Of a DNA stretch of 64,000 nt, positions 51,534 to 61,608 are shown piece after piece. The position numbers and the translations under genes were made by a program. Within the stretch, counting starts at the first letter, position 1. Each line of letters opens with the position of its first letter. The notes beneath the pieces were generated by a model. It made no database searches. It saw nothing but the letters and a program-made list of their open reading frames with translations, and was not told the origin of the DNA. This DNA is from Siphlonurus alternatus (lineage: Eukaryota > Arthropoda > Insecta > Ephemeroptera > Siphlonuridae). The stretch covers positions 43,098,249 to 43,162,248 of the forward strand of contig OX463779.1 in the NCBI GenBank assembly GCA_949825025.1, written 5' to 3'.

Positions 51534-52182
51534 TTACTTTTCGGGGTGGAGAAGGGAGTAAATTGGGTTTTACTACCCCCATACTTCATATAATATTTGC
51601 ACGACATAAGTAAAGCAAGCGACAAGAGAGCGCGCAAGCCGAAATGCATGCATAGCGGGCGGCTGTACTGCCGTTTGAACGTCCGAGCGACTACGCGCGC
51701 TCTTCTTGATCCGCTCATATCTCCGTTAAATATAAACGTGAATTAAAGTTAATGACAGTTACGAAAACTAGAAAACATAAGCTACGTTTTTTACTTGAAG
51801 CTTTTTTTCATAAAAAAATTATTTCTATTCTTTTTTTTACAATCTATCTGCGAGCGTTGGATAAAAATTTACTTAATCACTGATTAAACACCGATTAACT
51901 TCTAAATTTTAAAATGTTTTTAATTTTCCTGTTAATGTCAACTCTTTGCTTTAATTATCTGCTAAAATTTTTAACCTAGCTTAATTAGGGATTTAATTAC
52001 GATTTTTTTAAAAAAGTGCTTTTTGGTCGCCATTTTTTAAGGGTAACCGGAAATGCCCCAGGGGGATTTTGGGGGATTTTGAGTATGTGATCTAGAACAT
52101 TAGTCTACATCGACCCTGAAAGTTTCAAAACTTTAATAATTTTTTCCGGGTCAAAACTTAATTTTACTGGACTATATAAGGA
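51534..52182 (-). repeat. 650-bp repeat, - copy of an inverted pair
   Basis: Reverse complement of 48508-49172, ending in ACTTTTCGGGGTGGAGAAGG instead of the C-rich run. The matching open frame is 51503-51718 on the minus strand. Beyond its right edge, GAGCCTAAAAGCAGGTCGGA matches sequence left of the 47893 repeat, suggesting that the + copy was later interrupted by the 47893-48505 block. Confidence 0.8.
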
Positions 52183-52387
52183 TCGAGCCTAAAAGCAGGT
52201 CGGAACCAAAACAGGGCTAAAATCCAATACTGGGCTGTGCACTGTATATGTCAGCGTGGCCGAGCATGTCATACATGCAGAAAAAATATTTTGCAAGATA
52301 TTTTAAAATATTTTAGAGAAAGGGATCAAGAGAGAGAGAGAAAGAGAGAATAGGTAGATGAGAGCTTTTTTAGTATTGTACAAGTTG

Positions 52388-52792
52388 TTATTTTTTTTAT
52401 TTTTTTTTTTTTTTACAAGGACCCCTAAGAGCTTACAGCTCGCGGCGGGGTACTGGGTAGGGATAAGGTAGAGAACGGATAGTGGCCACGGCCTGCATGC
52501 TTACGCGTCCCAGCATTCGCTGAGGTGAGACTGAGGGAACCGTGGAAAACCTCAGTCAGGACGGTCACCTCTACTTTTTCTCAATGGACCAAAGTGATGT
52601 CCAAAGCCTGGGGAACCACACACAAGTGCGTCACTGCACTGGGTGGAAAGCGAGACGAATTTACCCCAGGGAGGGAGCAGCGTATTTTTTACTTGAAACG
52701 GTCACCCATCCAAGTACTAACCACGCTCGACGTAGCCTGACTTCGGTGATCTAACGAGAACCGGTCAATGCACTGCGCCACGCTCGACTTCT
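52388..52792 (-). mobile_element. 5S-rRNA-derived SINE, best copy
   Basis: On the minus strand: 5S-like head with GTTCTCGTTAGATCACCGAA, GTCGAGCGTGGTTAGTACTT and GGATGGGTGACCGTTTCAAG; body with CTGAGGTTTTCCACGGTTCC, GCATGCAGGCCGTGGCCACT and CCTTATCCCTACCCAGTACC; then a 3' A-rich tail (poly(T) at 52388-52415 on the + strand). This is the organisation of SINE3 elements, transcribed by RNA polymerase III from the 5S-type promoter and moved by a LINE. Confidence 0.85.
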
Positions 52793-53055
52793 AATTGTTA
52801 CATTATTGCTTAAAATAGGCCCGTGGTCACGATCCTTTCCCTCTATTATAGAAATTAGAAAAATATTTATTTGATCGTTAGGCAGTATACAGTGAGTAAA
52901 TCACAATACAAACATGGATCTTGTCAATATAATATATAACACCTTATATACCTAACCGGCTAACACATTGTCCAGCAGCGATTTGTAAGCTCTTTATAGG
53001 GGTGAATCCCTGTAAAAAAATTTATATATATATATATATCGTGGAGAAATTCGTG

Positions 53056-53690
53056 TTAAAATAAATTTGCGATTTTGTTGATTTGAGTAAATGGTTTTCG
53101 CGATAAAATATATATTGTCATTACGTTCAAAATTGTTTTTGATTGGGATACTTGGGGGAACACGGTTCCTGGTTTGGACGAGGCTGGGGATCTTGACGTG
53201 TCGTGCAAATGAAATCTACGTTTGAGCTGCTTCGCAACTCCAGCGGCTCGACTGAGGTCCGCTCCGACCGCATGGGCGACGGTACTCTCCTTTGCATTGA
53301 GCAGGTCGCCTTCCTCGTGGAGGAGCAGGCACTTTGGTTCCTCTGGGACGTGTAACAAATTATCACCATTACAGATGTCAATATACCTGTTGTATAAAGG
53401 CGTGTGTGGAGACTTGGGGGGGTTTTGTGTTTTCGGGGTGTATTAATTTGTGAGAGGAAGCCTCTGGGATGACTGGTTTAGTAGGTTGAGGAAGTGGTGA
53501 TTCAGATCCAGCTTTGCTAAATATAATAGCACGTAGATATTCGTTCTCCGCTTTAAGTTTCTCAATAATGACGTACAACTTTTCTTGGTGTGGATCGAAT
53601 AACTTTTTGGCGCCATGACCGCCTGAAGGCGGGAGACGAGAACGTGGTTTCGATGGTTGCTTGCTTGCTTTTTGTAGAAAGACTGGTGAT
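53056..53690 (-). pseudogene. Macro-domain (ADP-ribose-binding-like) gene fragment
   Basis: The minus strand encodes, from about 53690 downward, a basic/Pro-rich stretch, a short coiled coil (EKLYVIIEKLKAENEYLRAI), a Pro/Ser linker, then NRYIDICNGDNLLHV and GDLLNAKESTVAHAVGADL followed by GVAKQLKRRF. The last two resemble the N-terminal half of OARD1/TARG1-like macro domains (GDL...AH.VS.D..MGAGIA..FK..F), which bind or remove ADP-ribose. The two parts are in different frames, joined at a run of seven Cs (seven Gs at 53416-53422 on +), so a one-base indel separates them. The second half of the macro domain is missing. No start codon is evident. Likely a truncated or transposed fragment; domain call from memory. 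Confidence 0.5.
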
Positions 53691-54296
53691 CATATTGATT
53701 AATCGTCCTTAGTAATTGCTAAAAATGTTTTAAATGTACACAGGCCTACAACTGCTATTTGCCTCAAGGATTTTCACAGATTTGCGGGAGCTATTGTCAC
53801 ATGTAAACAAACGTCGGCCGACTTGAATAAAACCAAATTAAGATTTTATGTTTTTTATGTTTATGTAATATATAATATGTATACTGTAAGAGTGTTCAAT
53901 AAAAACTTTAATAATATATATATATTATTATATATCGTGATATTTTGTTCTTCTCGATCGTGGTAAATGAGTTCACGTGCTAATTTTTTGCGTGCCGTTT
54001 CATTTTCATGGTTTATGGTTTCGTTGCAATGTACTTTCGCTAAATGTACTTTCGCTATTTTTGTTTCCGCGGAAATGACGTACGTGCAACCATATATATA
54101 ATTAAAAAATTATACAACATAAATGTTTTTTTTTTGTATGTGTTGAAGTATTGAATTCGTAGTTTAGCCGCGTAAACTAAAAAATGGAATAACGAATAAC
54201 ATGGACCAATCACATCTCTTTCTGGGAGCCCACGTGATCATTGTGATCAATCAGCTGTCTTTCTTCCTCACGTGTGGTAAACATATAATCTGACCC

Positions 54297-54601
54297 CTAG
54301 AAGATAACGTTGAAAAAAGTCCAACCAAACTTTTTAATCAGATGAAACCGGAAAGCGAAACATAAGGGGGGCTTTTAATCAGGGACCGGAAAGCGAAACG
54401 TGGAAGGGGATCCAATACAAAAATCCAATTAAGCAAAAAAAAAATCAGTAAAAAAAAGGCCTTACGCGGACTCGAACCCACTCCCGCCTGCATGCCAGGC
54501 AGGCGTGCATACCCCTGCGCCACGCCACTGCTACGGCGGATAGGAGAAAATAAAGTTTATTTGAAGAAAAAAAATGGACTTTTTTCAACGTTATCTTCTA
54601 G
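54297..54601. mobile_element. 305-bp element with 26-bp perfect terminal inverted repeats, carrying a tRNA-like sequence
   Basis: CTAGAAGATAACGTTGAAAA plus AAGTCC at the left is repeated, inverted and identical, at the right end (54576-54601). Inside are two copies of GGAAAGCGAAAC (54350-54402) and a tRNA-like sequence (54463-54540, minus). The ends begin and end in the palindrome CTAG, so the target duplication cannot be told from the repeat. Confidence 0.8.
54463..54540 (-). tRNA. tRNA-like sequence inside the 305-bp element, probably a pseudo-tRNA
   Basis: On the minus strand: GTGGCGCAGGGGTATGCACG (A-box-like), a 7-bp hairpin CGCCTGC-CTGGCAT-GCAGGCG with GGC in anticodon position, then GGGTTCGAGTCC (B-box-like), and shortly after a T7 run that could end Pol III transcription. 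The acceptor and T stems pair poorly, so a functional tRNA is doubtful. Could be a tRNA-derived promoter carried by a MITE. Confidence 0.35.
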
Positions 54602-54631
54602 TAGCGTAATTCGGTAAACATAGAGTTAATA

Positions 54632-57165
54632 TTATTATTAGTCTTTTATTAAACACAGAAAGTGTACATATTAACAGCACTAGAAACATACATTATAGAA
54701 AAACATTACAATAGAACACATAAAACATACATACAAAACATATATAATAGTTACAGAATAATAGAACAATAGAAAATGATAATAAAACAATATAAAATAA
54801 AATAACAGATGATACTAACAGCCTGTTACATCATAATAATAATATATCATATATATAATCACATATATAAAACAAAATATGACATAGAAAATAGATAGAA
54901 TAAAAAACTTATTGCTTCATTGCTATTCAAAATCTATAGACTATATGAAATCTCCCCTGGCATAATCGCTAATAGGCTTAATTCTAGATTTACAGATATT
55001 TAAATGATATTGGCTACAATATTCATTACATAATTTACATACACAAGATTGTTCAGCTTTATGATAACCAGAAGATTTACAAATTAGATGGTGGAAGCCG
55101 TGAACAGCCTGGCGAGTTAAAACATTTCTAACATTGGATCTATCCAATTGGGGCAGACACCAATGTTTACATGTCATATATAGCATCAGTGCTGTAAAAC
55201 TCAGGATTAATATCCTGAGCTTTTTGATTCCTGACAGCTATAAAATTGGAATATTGATCTGTCGTTGGAAGTTTAAACATTTCTTTGATTTCTGTAATAA
55301 AATAATTGGAATCTATCAGTTTATAGGCCAGTCTAGTTTCGATAAATTTTGACAGACACAGTAATCTTTTAACAAACATGGCTTTTACTGATTCTAATTT
55401 ATCAAAATCGGATACAGATAAATGAGGCCATACAATTTCAATACCATAAGTAGCCACAGGGGCGACTTTTAAATTGAATAGTTTGAGCCCTGTTTTGACG
55501 GATAGACCAGACAGCCCTGAGATAGTGTACATAACAGTGATAGCGTTCTTACATCTTTCTGTTATATGTTTAGAAAAAGAATGCCCTGTCATTTGAAGTA
55601 TTATGCCAAGATATTTAAATGAATTTAGAAATTCAATCTTTTGACCGTCACAATAAATTTCATCGTTTTTGCATAACGGTCCGCCTCTTCTAAACTTAAC
55701 AACCTTGGTTTTCTCTGTGTTAATTTCTAGACCATTTGTTTTGGCCCAGATGGATAGATTGGTAAGCGGAAAAAAAACCCTCGGAAAAAAAACCCTTGTA
55801 TTAAAAAACCCTTGAAAAAAAACCCTAGGAAAAAAAACCCTTGGGGATAAAAAACCCACGGAAAAAAAACCCTTCGCTGAAGGAGCAGCCCCAAGGAGCA
55901 TTCGTGGCGTAGTAGCGCGGTAGCGAGGTTTCACGTTTTTTTTTTTTTTCCTATTTTGACAGATTATCATTATAATGTTCCAATAATATATATTATATTA
56001 CATAAGATATCATATATCTGATTAGTCTCATTAGTCATGTTAATAATAATTATTAAATCACTTAACCTATTAGATATTATAATTTTCAAATGTTCATTTT
56101 ATGTCTTTATGTTATATAATAATAATACGAGTAGGACGACGACTTTTTTTGTTTTATTACTTTTTTATTTTTAATTATTTTATATCCAATATATAATATT
56201 CGAAGTTAGAAAAAATATGTTTTTAAAATAATTTTTAACTAAAAACACAGTTGGAATTACTATACAGATAATAGTTAACTTCCACAACATCGCCGCGTAG
56301 ACTTCTACATTTTGATGAGCTCCACCCACACCGTGAAACCTCGCTACCGCGCTACTACGCCACGAATGCTCCTTGGGGCTGCTCCTTCAGCGAAGGGTTT
56401 TTTTTCCGTGGGTTTTTTATCCCCGAGGGTTTTTTTTCCTAGGGTTTTTTTTCAAGGGTTTTTTAATACAAGGGTTTTTTTTCCGAGGGTTTTTTTTCCG
56501 CGATTCGGATAGATTATTTAGCGCTTTTTGTAGCTTGACTTTGCTCTTTGAAATAATAGCAAGATCATCTGCATATAAATTTAGTCCGACTTGATCATTT
56601 TCATTTTCACAGTTTATATCTTTTGTAATCTCGGTTATATCTGCAGTAAAAAGATTGAAAAGAAGAGAGCTGCTCGGGTCTCCTTGCAAAACTCCGTTAG
56701 ATTGAATAATATTACTAGAACATGATAAGCGATCTTGAACACATACATAATTGATATTTAGAATAACAGCTAAGATATTCAAAATTTCAGAAGGAATTAC
56801 TTTAAGTGACTTCAGCTTTTCAATGAGCAAATTCCTATTGACCGAATCAAAAGCTTTTCTGAAGTCTACAAAAGCAATATATAAATGACCCTTTGGCTTC
56901 TCCAATGCTAGTTTAATTTGATTATATACTGTGGATACAGCTTGTATTGTGGAACGTCCTGGCATAAAGCCGTATTGCTCTTTTGGAATAAGATAGTGGG
57001 TGGAATCAAAAAGCCTGTTTGCAATTAATCTCGAGAAGAGTTTGTACATGGTATCACCATGGATAATACCTCTGTATGAGTCGGGTGACATAATGTTACC
57101 CTTCCCTTTGTATAATACCATTAGGTATGCGATCCGCCACAATTCCGGAATATTAATATTATATT
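54632..57165 (-). mobile_element. Non-LTR retrotransposon (LINE) fragment, interrupted and 5'-truncated
   Basis: The minus strand encodes reverse transcriptase in two pieces. 57142 to 56507 carries YKGKG, PDSYRGI, QYGFMPGRST, FVDFRKAFDSVNR, NGVLQGDPSSSLLFNLF and the catalytic YADD (NLYADDLAII). 55751 to 55167 carries the continuation (WAKTNGLEINTEKTKVVKF, FKYLGI). They are separated by the insertion at 55761-56506, which split ...NNLS from IWAK.... After 55167 the frame shifts into a Cys/His-rich end (CVCKLCNEYCSQYHLNIC), a C-terminal zinc-knuckle-like motif. No endonuclease domain remains; 5' truncation is typical of LINE insertions. The 3' end is near 54632 with an ATT-rich tail; the same tail sequence (TTAGTCTTTTATTAAACAC) recurs at 60668. 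Inactive. Confidence 0.85.
55761..56506. mobile_element. 746-bp DNA element with 175-bp inverted repeats and 9-bp target duplication
   Basis: Left repeat 55761-55935 and right repeat 56332-56506 are inverted copies of equal length. Their outer part is a tandem array of units like AAAAAAAACCCTCGG; the inner part contains GCAGCCCCAAGGAGCATTCG and CGCTACCGCGCTACTACGCC. GGATAGATT directly flanks both sides (55752-55760, 56507-56515) and duplicates codons of the interrupted reverse transcriptase. Repeat-built long arms and a 9-bp duplication fit Foldback or Mutator-like (MULE) non-autonomous elements. The 396-bp centre is AT-rich and non-coding. Only the outermost 6 or so bases of the arms disagree. 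Confidence 0.85.
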
Positions 57166-57169
57166 TATA

Positions 57170-58068
57170 TTAATATTATATAGAGAGGCTATCCAGTAGG
57201 TGGCGCTCGTGTCCTCGGCCGAGCGCGAAATGCTACTGATGTTTGAAACGGGGGTTGATGACGTCACTATAGGAACTAACAATGTTAACTTTAATCGGTC
57301 AATATTGCTCCAAATATAATGAATATTACAAAATAAGCATAACAACAGGTTAATAATCATATTATTTTTATTAAATATTTTTTTAGTAGGCGATATGAGA
57401 GAAATAAACGTAAATGGAAGTGTTAAAGAAATAATTATTTTAAGTTGGTACTCGTACAGTAACGAAGTAAAAAAAAACGAACAATAACAACACAGTATTA
57501 TTATTATGGAGGTAGTGGAAATTCAGTCGGAGTTCCCCTGAATATAATTAAAATACAATCTACATTTGTGATATAAGTGTAATTACACGTTTTCTATACA
57601 GTTTAATATGAATTTTAGATATTATGTGAATGAAATGAAGCTAGTGAAGCATGTGAAATGCCCAATAAATGCGCTGCCTGTGGCGCTGCCGATGAAGGAT
57701 GCAGAAACCACACAAAGAAAATGGCATAAAATCCTTTCATAAGTATAAGTAAGTAATATGCAAACACAAACCTTTACGTACGTAAGCTAACAAGTAAGTA
57801 TGCATACTATATGCATACTATCCAATCCCCTTGTTTATAATATTAGTGCTGTCAGATAGGTTTTTTGCAGATTAAGTTTCATTTTAGGTATGCATCAAAT
57901 AATTTTTATTATTTGCATATATAATTATTAAAATACTTTGCATGCCACATAAATTCTAATATATATTTTATAACTTATAAAACTTATAATTTATGAAGTT
58001 AGAAACCAACATTTATGATGAAACAGTGTTGTAAAACTTGGTTGTAAAACACATTTTCTAATTTTCAG
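57170..58068. other. Intergenic DNA with a short Cys-rich ATG frame
   Basis: 57658-57729 is a 23-codon frame MPNKCAACGAADEGCRNHTK... ending in TAA. Its start resembles the beginning of THAP zinc fingers (MPxxC), but it stops far too early. 57252-57267 has GATGACGTCACTAT. Otherwise AT-rich with nothing recognised. Confidence 0.3.
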
Positions 58069-58273
58069 GGGCGATCACCCCTACGTACCTGACTGCCCTC
58101 ACCCTGGCTGCGGTGATCCTTTGCTAGTAGGTGAAGGAGGCAATCATCGGTCCCCTGCTGCTGTGCTGCCTCTTTGTAGGCGTCAACATGTATCGAGCTT
58201 GCTGATGAGGGAGAGCCCTGGCGATCGAGGAGAAGGAAAGAGCGCAGGTCATCACCCTGCGGCACCCACACAG
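58069..58273 (+). pseudogene. Exon-like block 1 of an unrecognised membrane-protein gene, with two double stops
   Basis: GC-rich block between an acceptor (ATTTTCAG) and a donor (CAG before GTAGGA), like the real exons here. The frame with natural composition (codons from 58071) reads AITPTYLTALTLAAVILC, TAG TAG (58125-58130), VKEAIIGPLLLCCLFVGVN plus MYRAC, TGA TGA (58203-58208), then a charged stretch with ALAIEEKERAQVITLRHPH. That is two hydrophobic helices and a cytoplasmic-type tail. Both stop pairs follow TGC, and both could be short in-frame insertions. Another frame is open throughout but has an unnatural Gly/His/Pro/Ser composition. Either a pseudogene or a gene read differently from my model. 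Confidence 0.4.
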
Positions 58274-58475
58274 GTAGGAACAGACAACAATAATTGGTGT
58301 GTTCCCCGGGAAAAAGAAGAGGAGGTTTGGCTCATGAGGGGGGGGGGGGGGGAGGAAGATATATAACTGCATGCAAAAAAATGAAGATAGTTTATATCTT
58401 CTATTAATTTAGCGACAATATCATACACATAGTTATTTACTAATATTTATCTAGTACTGTACATTATTTAAATAC

Positions 58476-58683
58476 TTAATTGATATATGAAATGTTTTTT
58501 AGTTTTCTTTTTTTTTTTTTTCTTTAATGCATACCTTGCTTCCATAAAGACCTTTCATATTTCATTTATCCTGTCATTGATATATGAAATGTTTTTTAGT
58601 TTTATTTTTTTTTCTTTAATGCATGTACAGTACACCTTGCTTCCATAAAGACCTTTCATATTTCATTTATCCTGTCATTTTTA
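58476..58683. repeat. Tandem duplication, two units of about 100 bp
   Basis: TGATATATGAAATGTTTTTT through CCTTGCTTCCATAAAGACCT to TTCATTTATCCTGTCATT occurs twice in direct succession, differing in T-run length and a GTACAGTAC insertion in unit 2. A G15 run lies just upstream (58339-58353). Confidence 0.85.
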
Positions 58684-58766
58684 TGTATTATATTATTATA
58701 CATATCATTATCATTTTTTTTTTTTTTTTGTTTGGGGGGGGGGGCATATAAATTTTATTCTTTATA

Positions 58767-59105
58767 CGGGTCTTTCACCATACGTCACAAAACAATATGA
58801 CGTCATAATTGTGTAGGCAAAACATTGTCAGCGGCATAGCAAATACGTGTTAAAGTTAGTATTGAAATTCATTTCTCCTGACGATTCATATCATTTCTCG
58901 TAGAATTTTCTTTCATAAATGGTAACAAGAAGAACCAATGCTAATGAAAAAAAATATTTGGCGACCGAAACTGTTATGAGAAAAGAGGTGTAGTGAGTTA
59001 CGTTAACACGCACAGCATAGGATTTTAGGGTTTTCTGCCTACATCCCGAAGCTCTTCGGGCGGCTTCGGGCATCTCCGTGCTACCCAAAATGTAAACATG
59101 AAATT
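58767..59105 (+). repeat. Dispersed repeat, copy 2
   Basis: Second copy of the 47893-48243 sequence in the same orientation, with the same ends GGGTCTTTCACCATACGTCA and CTACCCAAAATGTAAAC and small deletions inside. Confidence 0.8.
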
Positions 59106-59345
59106 CCCGTATACGCCAAATTAAAACTTAAATTTGTACATGTTTGAGGAATAGAATTGAAACTGGCTGCCAATTAATATTTCTGTGAGACAAAAGACAG
59201 CCAAAAAATAAACCTGGTCAGGAAGAAAAGAAAAAAAAACTTTCACAATGCAGCCAGCTGAAAGATTCAGTTTTTGTTTAATTCTTTTTTCATTTCAATA
59301 TTTTCTTCTCAGTTAAACTTACGGATTCTCCACATGAGCAATATC

Positions 59346-59518
59346 AGTAGCTCGGCACAGGTTGAGATTCACTTCCAGCTCACCTCACATGTTCTGCAGC
59401 ATCGTGGTCCTCAAGCAGTGCATTGGAGAAACCATCGACTTTGCAACACCGTGGATGCATGGAACGTGTAGTGTGAGCTGGAGGGGATTCGAATCTCGAC
59501 CTGATGTGCCGAGCTACT
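59346..59518. repeat. 173-bp inverted repeat with tRNA-like sequence
   Basis: AGTAGCTCGGCACAGGTTGA plus TTCCAGCTCAC at the left pairs with GTGAGCTGGAGG plus TCGACCTGATGTGCCGAGCT at the right. GGGGATTCGAATCTCGACC in the right arm is T-arm-like and AGTAGCTCGGCACAGGT in the left arm is A-box-like. Possibly two tRNA-derived SINE heads in opposite orientation. Confidence 0.5.
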
Positions 59519-59967
59519 AATGGTGCATATGTTGAACCCGTAAGGTAAATTGTGTAGAAAAACTTGAAATGATTCAAGGATGCAACAAAAAAAAAATCAG
59601 CTGACTGTATTGTGGAAAGGTACATTTTTTCTTCTGACCAGGCTCATTTTTTTTTTTTTTTTTTTTTTTAATAAACAACCCTTTTTTATTGATTGATTGG
59701 TTGAATGGTATTTTGGGGCAATTGACACATTTTGGTCATATATGCCCCCAGCTTTTTTTTATGCCCCCGCACTTTTTTTGTTTCATTCATTATTATGGGG
59801 GTTGAAAATTAAAAAGTAGGCACACTCTTTAAAAATTAGTCAAACATTTTTTATTTTCATATTGGTTTTATAGAATTTATGTTTAATTTTTGAAAAATGG
59901 TTAGCAAAACTTGCCAATAATGTTGTCCTTGTTTGTTAATAATTTTTTTTTTTTTTTTTTTTTTCAG

Positions 59968-60144
59968 AAGAAGAAAGGAAGAACCTCAGCCCCGAATAAT
60001 GTTCATCGTCATGAAGCAACTGTCATCTGCGACACCAGTGTGGAAGGCAACAAACTGCAAGATGAAGATTCGTTCAGCTTGTTAGCCTCTTGGCTCTCTC
60101 TTCACCCTCTCTCCCCCTTCTCAGTATGGCGCCCATGGCTATAG
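59968..60144 (+). pseudogene. Exon-like block 2 (C-terminal) of the unrecognised gene
   Basis: A T25 tract ending in CAG precedes an open frame starting KKKGRTSAPNNVHRHEAT and running through VICDTSVEGNKLQDEDSFSL to TAG at 60142-60144. Codon choice looks coding-like in the middle. Joining it to block 1 in the natural frame of block 1 (phase 2) gives a different frame ending at TAG near 60080. So the two blocks do not join cleanly unless an indel or another acceptor is involved. No family recognised. Confidence 0.35.
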
Positions 60145-60834
60145 AGATATGTATGTATGTATATATTCATATATATCACAAATTCCTGTTGTATATATGT
60201 TTTTGTTCCTTGCAATATGTATATTCCTTTATAATTACATTAATCTTATATTTTTATACATTAATTTACGGAAGAAAAAATAAAATTATTTCCAAAATTT
60301 TTTTACGCAATTTCATTATACATATAGAATACATATATACAGTATATAGATAGTTTGTATATATATACCTGTGTTAGGTTATAATGTCCTATATCAACAG
60401 AATTAATGCAGTAAATGTCATTTATCAAAAATTTAATTGCATGGAACCTGCAGCTATATACATGATATAGAAAAAAGTTATTTCAGTTCCTTATTTTTAT
60501 TATTACGTATATATATAGCTAGGTAATTTCATAGAAATATTGCATAATTAAATTAATATATTAATTATATATAGGCTGTATCTGCCTATTCTATAATATA
60601 AAAATATAATAAAATTTATTTTGCAAAAATTTAATTTCGTATACGTTTAATTATCATTCTATAAATATTATTAGTCTTTTATTAAACACAGAAAGTGTAC
60701 ATAGTACATATTATATTATACATAATAATAATAATATATAAATATATTATTATTATGTATATGTCATTAAGGGTATAATAAAAGGTAACTTGCTGAATGT
60801 TAAAAATAGCTAAATGTACAGTACCTATATTTAT

Positions 60835-61098
<264 letters not shown>

Positions 61099-61149
61099 AT
61101 ATATAATATTTTTTTTTTATAAAATTGTCATGTCAGGGATTTTTTTTGC

Positions 61150-61608
61150 TAATTTTTTTTTTTTTTTTACAAGGATATACATCCCTTTAAGAGAGCTTAA
61201 TAAACAGCTCGCGGCGGGGGGTGGTAGGCCGGGATAAGGTATCTAGGGAACGGATAGTGGCCACATGCACGGCCTGCATGCTTACGCGTCCGTGCATTCG
61301 CTGAGGTGAGACTGAGGGAACCGTGGAAAACCTCAGTCAGGACGGATACCTCTACTTTTTCTCAATGGACCATATATATATGCAAAGCGATGTCCTGCAA
61401 ATAAGCCTGGGGAACCACACACAAGTGCATCACTGCACTGGGTGCCATGGAAAGCGAGACGAATTTACCCCAGGGAGGGAGCAGCGTATTTTTTACTTGA
61501 AACGGTCACCCATCCAAGTACTAACCACGCTCGACGTAGCCTGACTTCCGTGATCTATAACGCGAGAACCCGGTCAATGCATGCATGATAACTGCGCCAG
61601 CGCTCGAC
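61150..61608 (-). mobile_element. 5S-rRNA-derived SINE with many small insertions
   Basis: Same order as 52388-52792 (poly(T), GCTCGCGGCGGGG, GAGACTGAGGGAACCGTGG, CACCCATCCAAGTACTAACC). It is longer because of about ten insertions of 2-10 bases, e.g. ATGCAC inside the GTGGCCAC-GGCCTG stretch, ATATATATGC after GGACC, TGCAAATA after ATGTCC, GCCATG after CTGGGT and TGCATGATAA near the end. Point differences are few. Confidence 0.85.

Noticed and set aside
54463..54540. Functional tRNA-Ala(GGC)
   Set aside because: Only the anticodon hairpin and B box look right. Stem pairing is poor and the sequence lies inside a MITE.
55761..55970. N-terminal extension of the reverse-transcriptase frame (FFPRVFFQGFFNTRVFF)
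   Set aside because: It is the inverted-repeat arm of the inserted element, read by chance in frame with the LINE.
57658..57729. THAP-domain protein start
   Set aside because: Only MPNKC-like residues match; TAA after 23 codons and no C2CH remainder downstream.
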